Shown here piece by piece: positions 49,991 to 56,902 of a stretch of 56,902 bases of DNA (the stretch's first letter is position 1; the number at the start of each line of letters is the position of its first letter). The notes below the pieces were generated by a model. The model was not told where the DNA came from. It worked only from the letters and a program-made list of their open reading frames with translations, and did no database searches. The translations under genes and the position numbers were made by a program. Source of the DNA: Rhodobacteraceae bacterium UBA3069 (GTDB lineage: Bacteria; Pseudomonadota; Alphaproteobacteria; Rhodobacterales; Rhodobacteraceae); the NCBI GenBank assembly GCA_002366795.1, contig DFBX01000079.1, forward strand, positions 1-56,902, read 5' to 3'.

Positions 49991-52192
49991 ATGACTGATT
50001 TCACTATGGAAAAAGGCGCCGACGGCGTCGCCCTGATCACTTGGGACTGCCCCGGCAAATCGATGAACGTGATGTCCACCGAGGCATTGCAGCACCTTGA
50101 CGGGCTGATCGACGACGCATTGGCGGATGATGCCGTGAAAGGCATCGTTATCACCTCTGGCAAGAAAGACTTTGCTGGCGGGATGGACCTGAACGCACTG
50201 GCAGACATGAAAAACGCGGCTGGTGACAACCCCGCGCAGGGCCTGTTCGACGGCATCATGCAAATGCACGCCGCGCTGCGCAAAATCGAACGCGCGGGCA
50301 TGGATGCGAAAACCAACAAGGGTGGCAAACCGATTGCCGCTGCGATCCCCGGCACCGCCGTGGGCATCGGGCTGGAACTGCCTTTGGCCACGCATCGTAT
50401 TTTCTCGGCGGACAATCCAAAGGCCAAGATCGGGTTGCCGGAAATCATGGTCGGCATTTTCCCCGGTGCGGGCGGCACCACGCGGTTTGTACGCAAACTG
50501 GGGGTCATGGGTGCCTCGCAATACCTGCTGCAAGGCAAGCTGGTGGACCCGAAGAAAGCCAAATCCGCCGGCATCATCGACGAGATCGTGGAAGATCCGG
50601 TCGCCGCTGCCAAAGAATGGGTGCTGAACGCCAAGGATGCGGATATCGTCAAACCCTGGGACGCCAAGGGCTATAAAATGCCCGGCGGCGCGCCCTATCA
50701 CCCCGCCGGTTTCCAGACCTTCGTCGGCGCGAACGCCATGGTGAACGGCCAGACGCAGGGGGCATTCCCCGCAGCCAAGGCGCTGCTGTCCGCAGTCTAC
50801 GAAGGCGCGCTGGTTCCCTTTGACACCGCGCTGAAGATCGAGGCCCGCTGGTTCACCCATGTTCTGATGAACCCGTCGTCCGCCGCGATGATTCGCTCGC
50901 TTTTCCTGAACAAGGAAGCATTGGAAAAAGGCGCGAACCGGCCCGAAGCCCCCGACCAGACCGTCAGGAAACTGGGCGTCATGGGCGCGGGCATGATGGG
51001 TGCAGGCATCGCGCTGGTGTCGGCGCTTGCGGGCATCGAGGTCGTGCTGATCGACCAAAAGCAAGAGGCCGCCGACAAGGGCAAATCCTATTCCGGTAGC
51101 TATCTGGACAAGGGCATCAAACGCGGCAAGATCGACGCCGCCAAGAAGGAAAAGGTGCTGGGCCTGATCAACGCGACCACCGATTACGACGCGCTGAAAG
51201 ACGCCGATCTGATCATCGAGGCCGTGTTCGAAGACCCCGGCATCAAGGCCGAAGTGACCAAGAACGTCGAGGCGGTGATCCCCGACACTTGCATCTTCGC
51301 CTCCAACACCTCGACCCTGCCGATCACCGGGCTGGCCAAGGCCTCCTCGCGCCCTGACCAGTTCATCGGCATCCACTTCTTTTCCCCGGTGGAAAAGATG
51401 GCGCTGGTGGAAATCATCAAGGGCAAGGAAACCGGCGACCGCGCGGTGGCCAAGGCGCTGGATTACGTGCGCCAGATCCGCAAAACCCCCATTGTCGTCA
51501 ATGACGAACGGTTCTTCTACGCCAACCGCTGCATCATTCCCTACCTGAACGAAGGCGCGCGAATGGTGACCGAAGGCGTTGCACCCGCATTGGTCGATAA
51601 TGCTGCACGCCAACTGGGCATGCCCGTGGGCCCGCTGCAATTGATGGACGAAACCTCGATCGATCTGGGTGTGAAGATCGCCAAGGCGACCAAGGCGGCC
51701 ATGGGCGATGCCTATCCAGCAGATGCAAAACCGGTCGATGACCTGATGTTCGCCATGTTCGAAGAGGGCCGCCTGGGCCGCAAATCCAAGGCCGGTTTCT
51801 TTGACTATGACGAAAGCGGCAAACGTCAGGGTTATTGGGCCGGTTTGGCCGACAAATGCCCGCGCATGGAGGAGCAACCCTCCCTGATCGAAGTGCAGCA
51901 CCGCCTGATGTTCGCGCAGGTGCTGGAAGCCGTCCGCGCATTGGAAGAGGGCGTGCTGGAAGACATCCGCGAAGGCGATGTCGGCGCGATCCTTGGCTGG
52001 GGCTTTGCACCTTGGTCCGGCGGCCCGTTCAGCTGGCTTGACATCATCGGCACGCCCTACGCGGCCGAACGCTGCGACCAGCTGGAAGAGGCCTATGGCG
52101 AGCGGTTCAAATGCCCGAACCTGCTGCGCGAAATGGCTGAAAAAGGCCAAAGCTTCTATGGCCGCTTCGGCCAGAACTCTGCCGCCGCCTGA
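49991..52192 (+). CDS. fadB: Enoyl-CoA hydratase / 3-hydroxyacyl-CoA dehydrogenase multienzyme
   Basis: 733 residues. N-terminal crotonase domain (1-190: FAGGMDLNALAD, IPGTAVGIGLELPLA and the catalytic Glu in GLPEIMVGIFPGAGGTT), then a Rossmann NAD-binding domain (about 325-500: GVMGAGMMGAGIALVSA) with IHFFSPVEKM catalytic His, and two C-terminal helical domains. Performs hydration and oxidation in beta-oxidation in complex with the thiolase encoded upstream. GGGGAG ribosome site. A terminator follows. Confidence 0.95.
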   Translation: MTDFTMEKGADGVALITWDCPGKSMNVMSTEALQHLDGLIDDALADDAVKGIVITSGKKDFAGGMDLNALADMKNAAGDNPAQGLFDGIMQMHAALRKIERAGMDAKTNKGGKPIAAAIPGTAVGIGLELPLATHRIFSADNPKAKIGLPEIMVGIFPGAGGTTRFVRKLGVMGASQYLLQGKLVDPKKAKSAGIIDEIVEDPVAAAKEWVLNAKDADIVKPWDAKGYKMPGGAPYHPAGFQTFVGANAMVNGQTQGAFPAAKALLSAVYEGALVPFDTALKIEARWFTHVLMNPSSAAMIRSLFLNKEALEKGANRPEAPDQTVRKLGVMGAGMMGAGIALVSALAGIEVVLIDQKQEAADKGKSYSGSYLDKGIKRGKIDAAKKEKVLGLINATTDYDALKDADLIIEAVFEDPGIKAEVTKNVEAVIPDTCIFASNTSTLPITGLAKASSRPDQFIGIHFFSPVEKMALVEIIKGKETGDRAVAKALDYVRQIRKTPIVVNDERFFYANRCIIPYLNEGARMVTEGVAPALVDNAARQLGMPVGPLQLMDETSIDLGVKIAKATKAAMGDAYPADAKPVDDLMFAMFEEGRLGRKSKAGFFDYDESGKRQGYWAGLADKCPRMEEQPSLIEVQHRLMFAQVLEAVRALEEGVLEDIREGDVGAILGWGFAPWSGGPFSWLDIIGTPYAAERCDQLEEAYGERFKCPNLLREMAEKGQSFYGRFGQNSAAA

Positions 52193-52211
52193 TCCGGCCC
52201 TGAAAAAAAAC

Positions 52212-52240
52212 AAAGGCGCGTCCATCCGGGGGCGCCTTTT
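52212..52240 (+). terminator. Terminator of the fad cluster
   Basis: AAAGGCGC (52212-52219) pairs with GCGCCTTT (52232-52239), followed by T. It lies 20 bp after the FadB-type gene. Confidence 0.85.
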
Positions 52241-52262
52241 GTATGTCTAGACTGGCCTTTGG

Positions 52263-52294
52263 CTTCATTGTTCTACAAATAGCTCCCGTCGGAG
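52263..52294. repeat. Dispersed intergenic repeat copy
   Basis: CTTCATTGTTCTACAAATAG followed by CTCC-CGTC-GGAG, directly after the fad terminator. Close to the full-length consensus. Confidence 0.6.
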
Positions 52295-52334
52295 ACTCCC
52301 ACGCCCCCCAAAAAAACGTCCCCAAAAATGGAAA

Positions 52335-52365
52335 CGACGCCTTTCCCGAAGGAAAGACGCCGTCC
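52335..52365 (-). terminator. Terminator of the Hint-domain gene
   Basis: On the minus strand an imperfect 12-bp stem (GGCGTCTTTCC with GGAAAGGCGTC) closed by a TTCG loop, followed by GTTTCC. It is about 40 bp beyond the gene end. Confidence 0.7.
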
Positions 52366-52406
52366 ACGCTGCAACACTGAGTATCCGAACCTGGGGAGTT
52401 GCGGCC

Positions 52407-53081
52407 TCAGGCCACGGCGTACATGGCACCCTGAGCGGCAGGCTCCACATTCTCGTTGTATTCGGCTTCGATGTATTGGGCCAAGGCAACGGCCTGATCC
52501 ATCGGCAGTTTGTTATAGGGCGATTGGGTGGGGGCCTTGAACAGGTCCACCACGATGTCATGCGCCGAGGGGCAGAAGAACAGCGCGCCAGAGTTGGCGA
52601 ACACGACCTGATCTTCGTCGAAATACAGGGTGATGACTTCAACCAGGTCCATCATCGGCACGCGGGCGATACCACGAACGCCTTCCAGCGCGGCGGCGGG
52701 CATCAGGGCAAAGGGATCGCCCAGGAATTCCTCGGCCGCGTCGCTTTCCACAACCAAGCCTTGTTCGGGCAGCAGCCACATGGTTTCGCGGTTGCCCAGT
52801 GCCTCGGCGGGCACTTCCAGCGGCCAGAAGCGTGCGGGGCAAGCCCCGGTGCCGTTCCACAGAACCTTGCGTTGAATGCGGGCCACGGTTTGCATGCCAC
52901 CATCGAAGGTCAGAACCTGGTCGCCTTCGACGATCGAGTCGACCGGGCGCCAGCCGATTGCGGTGGCGACCTTGGTGCCCGCGACCAGACCGGTCAGCGC
53001 GCCGACAGCCGCGCCGTCATAAGCGCCGGTTGCGTCGACTATACGTGCGTTTTGCGATTTTTCCTTGGTCCATCCGAACAT
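52407..53081 (-). CDS. Hint-domain protein without the catalytic nucleophile
   Basis: 224 residues. Residues about 30-160 show the Hint pattern AGTKVATAIGWRPVDSIVEGDQVLTFDGG, split here as AGTKVATAIGW and VEGDQVLTFDGG. In the family the domain begins Cys-x-x-x-Gly-Thr; here the aligned residue is Gly (GLVAGT), so self-splicing or cleavage should be lost. The remainder includes WLLPEQGLVVES and is of unknown role. Roseobacters encode many Hint_2 paralogues; most begin with Cys by recollection. Monocistronic. Confidence 0.85.
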   Translation of the reverse strand: MFGWTKEKSQNARIVDATGAYDGAAVGALTGLVAGTKVATAIGWRPVDSIVEGDQVLTFDGGMQTVARIQRKVLWNGTGACPARFWPLEVPAEALGNRETMWLLPEQGLVVESDAAEEFLGDPFALMPAAALEGVRGIARVPMMDLVEVITLYFDEDQVVFANSGALFFCPSAHDIVVDLFKAPTQSPYNKLPMDQAVALAQYIEAEYNENVEPAAQGAMYAVA

Positions 53082-53255
53082 CGTTTCATCCCCTCAGGTT
53101 ATCCCGGTGGCAGCCGGGTTTCGTGGGCAGCAAGGACAAATCACCTGTTTCCCGTACCCGTCTTTGGTCTGAACAAAGGCCTAATTCGGGCATTGTTGAC
53201 AGGGCGTGGGCAATTTCGGGGTTTTTCGAAAATTGGCGTCTAATTTGGCGGCAAT

Positions 53256-53909
53256 TCAGCCCTGATCGAAAGTATAGCCCATTGCGTTAACCTCGAACGG
53301 GCAGATTTCCGCGATCAACCGCGAATCCGATTCACTGTAAAAGGACCGCCAGTCACGGCTGCGATCCGAGGGGTTGACGCGGTCCAACACCACATCAAAC
53401 CCTAGGAATTCGTGCAAAGGGGCGCTGTCTTCCTCGAAATGTTCAAGGCGGATGTAGGACTTGCAATGCACCTGCCCGCGCGCATCGGTCATATAGAAGG
53501 GCGGCGGCGCGGCCTTGAGGCTGGCAAGTGTTACCGGATGGTTGAGAAACGCGCTGAACGGCAGATTTTTTGCCAGACGCACCGCCGGATGGTCGAACCC
53601 CTGCGCCTGCAGCCAATGGTAATAGCTGACCATGCGGTTCCAAGGGTTGCGCACCAGCGTGAAGCAAAAGTAATCGTCCAGCTGCGCGGGCGTCACCAGC
53701 CCGTCGATATCCGCCAGCGTCGAATGTTTCCACAAGCGTCCGCGCGTCTGCGCATCCTTCAGCTTGCGGCGGCGCTTGGCCGCCTTGGGCGTGTCGCCCA
53801 GCATCAGATCGTCCTTCATCGCCCGCGATTCCAGCGCAAGCGCCATCGCGGTTCCCCCGGTCTTGGGGATATGGACAAAGATATAGCGGCGGCCATGCGA
53901 GATGATCAT
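53256..53909 (-). CDS. Sulfotransferase-family protein
   Basis: 217 residues from ATG 53909. The PAPS-binding loop YIFVHIPKTGGTAMA is near the N terminus and LVRNPWNRMVSYYHW (3'-phosphate loop) is at about 102-116. Would transfer sulfate to a carbohydrate or lipid. A longer version from ATG 53963 adds 18 residues without family similarity; the start remains uncertain. Divergent from the acyl-CoA ligase gene. Confidence 0.85.
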   Translation of the reverse strand: MIISHGRRYIFVHIPKTGGTAMALALESRAMKDDLMLGDTPKAAKRRRKLKDAQTRGRLWKHSTLADIDGLVTPAQLDDYFCFTLVRNPWNRMVSYYHWLQAQGFDHPAVRLAKNLPFSAFLNHPVTLASLKAAPPPFYMTDARGQVHCKSYIRLEHFEEDSAPLHEFLGFDVVLDRVNPSDRSRDWRSFYSESDSRLIAEICPFEVNAMGYTFDQG

Positions 53910-54012
53910 GGTAGAAACACTACCCCCCGCAGAAGCGCCGCGAAAGCCCTTCCCCTTAGCCATGTTATATCCGATATTCCGCCCAGCGGTTTACCAAGAC
54001 GGAGGAGCGATT

Positions 54013-55638
54013 ATGGGCTGGATGAAAGATGAATCGGGGCTGGAACGGACAAAGGCGAACTATACGCCGCTGACCCCGCTGTCATGGTTGCAGCGCGCGG
54101 CCCGCGTCTTTCCCGAACATATGGCCGTGGTCTATGGCCCGCACCGCAAAACCTATGCCGAATACTACGAACGCGTCACGCGGCTTGCCTCGGCGCTGAC
54201 AAAGCTAGGGGTGGAGCCGGGCGATGTCGTCGCCACGCTGATCCCCAACCTGCCCACCCAGGCCGAGGCGCATTTCGGCGTGCCCGCCTGCGGCGGCGTA
54301 TTGAACACGATCAACACCCGGCTGGAGGCCGACACCGTTGGCTATATCCTTGATCATGGCGAGGCAAAGGTGCTGCTGGTCGATCCGCAATTCCTGCCCA
54401 TGGCGGCCGAGGCGATCGAACGTATGTTCGGCCCCGCCCCCATCGTGATCGAGGTGGCAGATGACCACGCGGGCGTTCATGCCCACGGCCATTACATGGA
54501 ATACGAGGCGCTGCTGGACACCGGCGATGCAGATTTCGAATGGATCATGCCCGAGGATGAGTGGGAGTCGATTGCGCTCAACTATACCTCTGGCACCACA
54601 GGGCGGCCCAAGGGCGTGGTCTATCACCACCGCGGCGCTTACTTGAACGCCATGGGGCAGGCGATTTCCTGGCGACTGCAACTGCACCCGCGTTACCTGA
54701 CCATCGTGCCTCTGTTCCACTGCAACGGCTGGTGCCACACTTGGCTGATGCCGGCCTATGGCGGCACGGTGATCTGCTGCCGCGACATCACCGCGCCCGC
54801 GATCTTCGACGCCATCGCAGACGAGGGCGCCACCCATTTCGGCGGCGCCCCCATCGTTCTGAACGCGCTTGTGAACGCACCGGAAAGCGAACGCCGCGCA
54901 TTCGACCATGTGGTCGAGGTGTTCACTGCCGGCGCACCCCCCGCCCCGGCGACGCTGGCGAAGATCGAGCCGATGGGGTTCAACGTCACGCAGGTCTATG
55001 GCCTGACCGAAACCTACGGGCCTGCCACAGAATGCACATGGGCCGAACGCTGGGATAACCTAGAAGGCGACGACCGCGCCGCGATCAAGGCGCGGCAGGG
55101 CGTGGCGATGCCGATCTATCAGGAAATCACCGTGGTCGATGAAAACGACCACCAGATCCCGATGGATGGCACCACGCAGGGCGAGATCGTCATGCGCGGT
55201 AACGGGGTGATGAAGGGCTATCTGAAAAATCCCGAGGAAACCGCCAAGGCCTTCAAGAACGGGTATTTCCATTCCGGTGACATCGCCGTGCAACACCCCG
55301 ACAGCTACATCCAGATCGCCGACCGCGCCAAGGACATCATCATTTCGGGGGGCGAGAATATCAGTTCCGTAGAGGTAGAAGGCGTGCTGATGGGCCATCC
55401 CGATGTACTGCTGTGCGCCGTGGTCGCCAAGCCAGATGAAAAATGGGGCGAGGTGCCCTGCGCCTTTGTTGAATTGAAGGACAATCACAAAACCGACGAG
55501 GCTGCGCTGATCGCCTTTGCCCGCGAAAAACTGGCCGGGTTCAAGACGCCCAAGAAAGTGGTGTTCCAGGAATTGCCTAAAACCTCGACCGGGAAGATAC
55601 AGAAATTCGAGCTGCGCAAGCTGGCGCGGGCAATGTGA
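54013..55638 (+). CDS. Acyl-CoA synthetase (medium-chain type)
   Basis: 541 residues from ATG 54013 with a strong GGAGGAG ribosome site. Motifs: LNYTSGTTGRPKGVVYHH (about 193-210), VYGLTETYGP (about 330), YFHSGDIAVQHPD (about 420) and C-terminal KTSTGKIQKFELRK with the catalytic Lys. Resembles the medium-chain/dimethylsulfoniopropionate-related ligase group from memory; substrate unproven. Third acyl-CoA ligase in this window. Confidence 0.92.
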   Translation: MGWMKDESGLERTKANYTPLTPLSWLQRAARVFPEHMAVVYGPHRKTYAEYYERVTRLASALTKLGVEPGDVVATLIPNLPTQAEAHFGVPACGGVLNTINTRLEADTVGYILDHGEAKVLLVDPQFLPMAAEAIERMFGPAPIVIEVADDHAGVHAHGHYMEYEALLDTGDADFEWIMPEDEWESIALNYTSGTTGRPKGVVYHHRGAYLNAMGQAISWRLQLHPRYLTIVPLFHCNGWCHTWLMPAYGGTVICCRDITAPAIFDAIADEGATHFGGAPIVLNALVNAPESERRAFDHVVEVFTAGAPPAPATLAKIEPMGFNVTQVYGLTETYGPATECTWAERWDNLEGDDRAAIKARQGVAMPIYQEITVVDENDHQIPMDGTTQGEIVMRGNGVMKGYLKNPEETAKAFKNGYFHSGDIAVQHPDSYIQIADRAKDIIISGGENISSVEVEGVLMGHPDVLLCAVVAKPDEKWGEVPCAFVELKDNHKTDEAALIAFAREKLAGFKTPKKVVFQELPKTSTGKIQKFELRKLARAM

Positions 55639-55659
55639 CCAGCCCGCCGTAAATGCAGG

Positions 55660-55691
55660 AAGGCCCGGTGCTTATGGCGCCGGGCCTTTTT
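55660..55691. terminator. Terminator between convergent ligase and DUF1772 genes
   Basis: AAGGCCCGG (55660-55668) pairs with CCGGGCCTT (55680-55688), then TTT. Five bases later the DUF1772 gene ends on the other strand, so it may serve both. Confidence 0.85.
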
Positions 55692-55695
55692 CGTT

Positions 55696-56190
55696 TCAGC
55701 GCACCCTCAGCGTTCCGATTCCTGCCAGCACCAGTGCCAGACCGGAAAACAGCGTGCGGATGATGTTATAGACCTGCCAGCGGGACGAATATTCGGTCCA
55801 GATGGCGCGGGCCTCGTCGATATTGCCGGGCACGCTGACCTCTGCCAACGCCTTGTTCATGGGCACGTTGATGCTGGCCGTCAGGATCAGTCCGCCGAAC
55901 AGGTAGACCACGGCACCCGCCGCGAACCACCGCGCCGCGCGCCCCTGCCCGTCTGCCCGCAGCAGCACCGCCGTCACCCCCAACACCACCGGCGTCAGGA
56001 AGAACGCGGGAAAGAACACGCCGTTGCGCACCGATGCGTTCATGCCCTGCATGGCACGGATCGCCACACGCGGGTCGATCGCATCCAGCCCCCACATGGT
56101 CGAACAGACCCACGCGTAGAAAAACCCGAAAATTCCGCCTGCAAAGACAAGCGAGGTGATTGACATGATGCGGTTCGTAATGACAGGCAT
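55696..56190 (-). CDS. DUF1772 (anthrone oxygenase-like) membrane protein
   Basis: 164 residues with four hydrophobic segments (near 8-30, 55-75, 87-105 and 140-162) and the DUF1772 stretches MQGMNASVRNGVFFPAFF and INVPMNKALAEV. Family members include anthrone-oxygenase-like proteins; the function here is unknown. Divergent from a TetR gene with two operator dyads between, so its expression is almost certainly TetR-controlled. Confidence 0.85.
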   Translation of the reverse strand: MPVITNRIMSITSLVFAGGIFGFFYAWVCSTMWGLDAIDPRVAIRAMQGMNASVRNGVFFPAFFLTPVVLGVTAVLLRADGQGRAARWFAAGAVVYLFGGLILTASINVPMNKALAEVSVPGNIDEARAIWTEYSSRWQVYNIIRTLFSGLALVLAGIGTLRVR

Positions 56191-56207
56191 GGTGGCCTCC
56201 TACGTGG

Positions 56208-56251
56208 CGTAATTTATATTACGGCTGCCCTAATTCGTAATTTCTATTACG
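56208..56251. promoter_or_regulatory. Two TetR-type operators
   Basis: CGTAATTTATATTACG (56208-56223) and CGTAATTTCTATTACG (56236-56251): both have CGTAAT/ATTACG arms with a 4-base centre, and their centres are 28 bp apart. A further CGTAAT half-site is at 56176-56181 inside the DUF1772 coding start. They fill the 91-bp divergent gap. Confidence 0.8.
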
Positions 56252-56281
56252 CCATCGATCAAGCCGATTTCTGGAAAGCCC

Positions 56282-56884
56282 ATGACAACAGATAAAAAAC
56301 GCCAACGCCGCGAGGAAATCGAAAATGCCGCCCTTAGCCTGCTGGAGGAAAAGGGATATGCGCAGACCTCTATCCTGATGATCGCGCGGCGGGCGAAAGC
56401 CTCGAACGAGACGCTGTACAATTGGTACGGGGACAAGCTGTCGCTGTTCCGTTCACTGGTCATGCGCAATGCCGATGGGGTGCGCGAGTTGCTGCAACAG
56501 GCGCTTGGCGCGGGATCGGACCCGATGCAGACGCTGGTGCGGATCGGCCCCTTGCTGTTGGGCCTGCTGACCGGCGACCGCGCCGTGGCGCTGAACCGCG
56601 CGGCAGCGGCGGACCCCAGCGGCGAATTGGGTGCTGCCCTGTCCGAAGCGGGCCGCGAAACGATCCTGCCGATGATCGCCAACGTGCTGGAACGTGCCCG
56701 CGACACGGGTGCCCTTGGCTTTGACAACACGGGCGCGGCGGCAGAACTATACTTGAACCTGCTGATCGGCGATTTGCAGATCCGCCGCGTGATCGGCCGA
56801 CAGCCCCCGCTGTCCGAGGCGCAGGTGAAGGCCCGCGCCGCGCGCGCATTGGACAACCTGCAAACCCTTCTGCCGCCGCCCTAG
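56282..56884 (+). CDS. TetR/AcrR-family repressor
   Basis: 200 residues. N-terminal TetR helix-turn-helix (EIENAALSLLEEKGYAQTS, then RRAKASNETLYNWYGDKLSLF, about 10-55) and a ligand-binding helical domain (70-195). Expected to bind the two dyads just upstream, repressing itself and the DUF1772 gene. It ends 18 bp before the window edge. Confidence 0.93.
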   Translation: MTTDKKRQRREEIENAALSLLEEKGYAQTSILMIARRAKASNETLYNWYGDKLSLFRSLVMRNADGVRELLQQALGAGSDPMQTLVRIGPLLLGLLTGDRAVALNRAAAADPSGELGAALSEAGRETILPMIANVLERARDTGALGFDNTGAAAELYLNLLIGDLQIRRVIGRQPPLSEAQVKARAARALDNLQTLLPPP

Positions 56885-56902
56885 GCGGCGTCTTCATTTA
56901 GG

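Noticed and set aside
49502..52225. A 907-codon minus-strand open frame
   Set aside because: Entirely antisense to the FadB-type gene; no domain sense, rich in His/Arg/Gly as expected for a shadow.
1..56902. CRISPR array
   Set aside because: No regularly spaced direct repeats of suitable length, and no cas genes.

Overview
The window is chromosomal DNA from an alphaproteobacterium, most likely a marine Roseobacter-group member of the Rhodobacteraceae. The evidence is high-GC coding sequence, the conserved block murA - DUF2948 - hisD - UPF0262 - LMW phosphatase - infA - maf - RNase E/G - yacG, a TRAP transporter operon, an autoprocessing-type Hint protein, a MerR-controlled fatty-acid oxidation cluster, and short intergenic repeats. 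This placement is by eye; no database search was run.

1-4908: mobile DNA at the 3' end of a tRNA-Phe gene. A 3.9-kb integrative element lies between two exact 25-bp repeats (960-984 and 4825-4849). It carries a complete tyrosine integrase, an AlpA-like regulator and small unknown genes, one broken by a 4-bp duplication. Left of it is the end of what looks like a second element, carrying an MvaI/BcnI-type restriction endonuclease cut by the window edge. Paired hexamer repeats with 12-bp spacing sit near each end and look like integrase arm sites.

5080-15905: housekeeping block on the minus strand (see above), interrupted by a nitrilase-family hydrolase, a GNAT acetyltransferase and an NTF2-like protein, and flanked by a MarR regulator and an acyl-CoA ligase.

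16056-19240: a wrecked conjugative or mobilisable island next to tRNA-Thr. It holds a MobC-like protein, a relaxase truncated and fused to the tail of a VirD4-type coupling protein, a truncated membrane protein, the tail of a large serine recombinase that runs into the tRNA gene, and a decayed IS3 transposase.

19539-26918: an acyl-CoA ligase, a BON-LysM protein, an MsbA-like ABC exporter and a three-gene NMT1/SsuA-type ABC importer.

27294-36139: seven genes apparently in one operon (N-formylglutamate amidohydrolase-like protein, TRAP transporter QMP, glutamine synthetase-like ligase, aldehyde dehydrogenase, iron alcohol dehydrogenase) with a divergent RpiR regulator. Together they read as uptake and gamma-glutamylation-dependent oxidation of a small amino alcohol, with ethanolamine as the best guess. 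This is the most interesting candidate system here.

36254-43453: ordinary genes (SRAP, DUF1992, 5'-nucleotidase, pyrD, ArsC-like, MATE pump, two PaaI thioesterases).

43703-52240: two MerR regulators followed by acyl-CoA dehydrogenase, a small conserved protein, a second acyl-CoA dehydrogenase killed by two nonsense codons, a glutathione transferase, a thiolase and a FadB-type multienzyme. This is a beta-oxidation cluster.

52407-56884: a Hint-domain protein lacking its nucleophile, a sulfotransferase-like protein, a third acyl-CoA ligase, and a DUF1772 membrane protein divergent from a TetR regulator with two clear operators between them.
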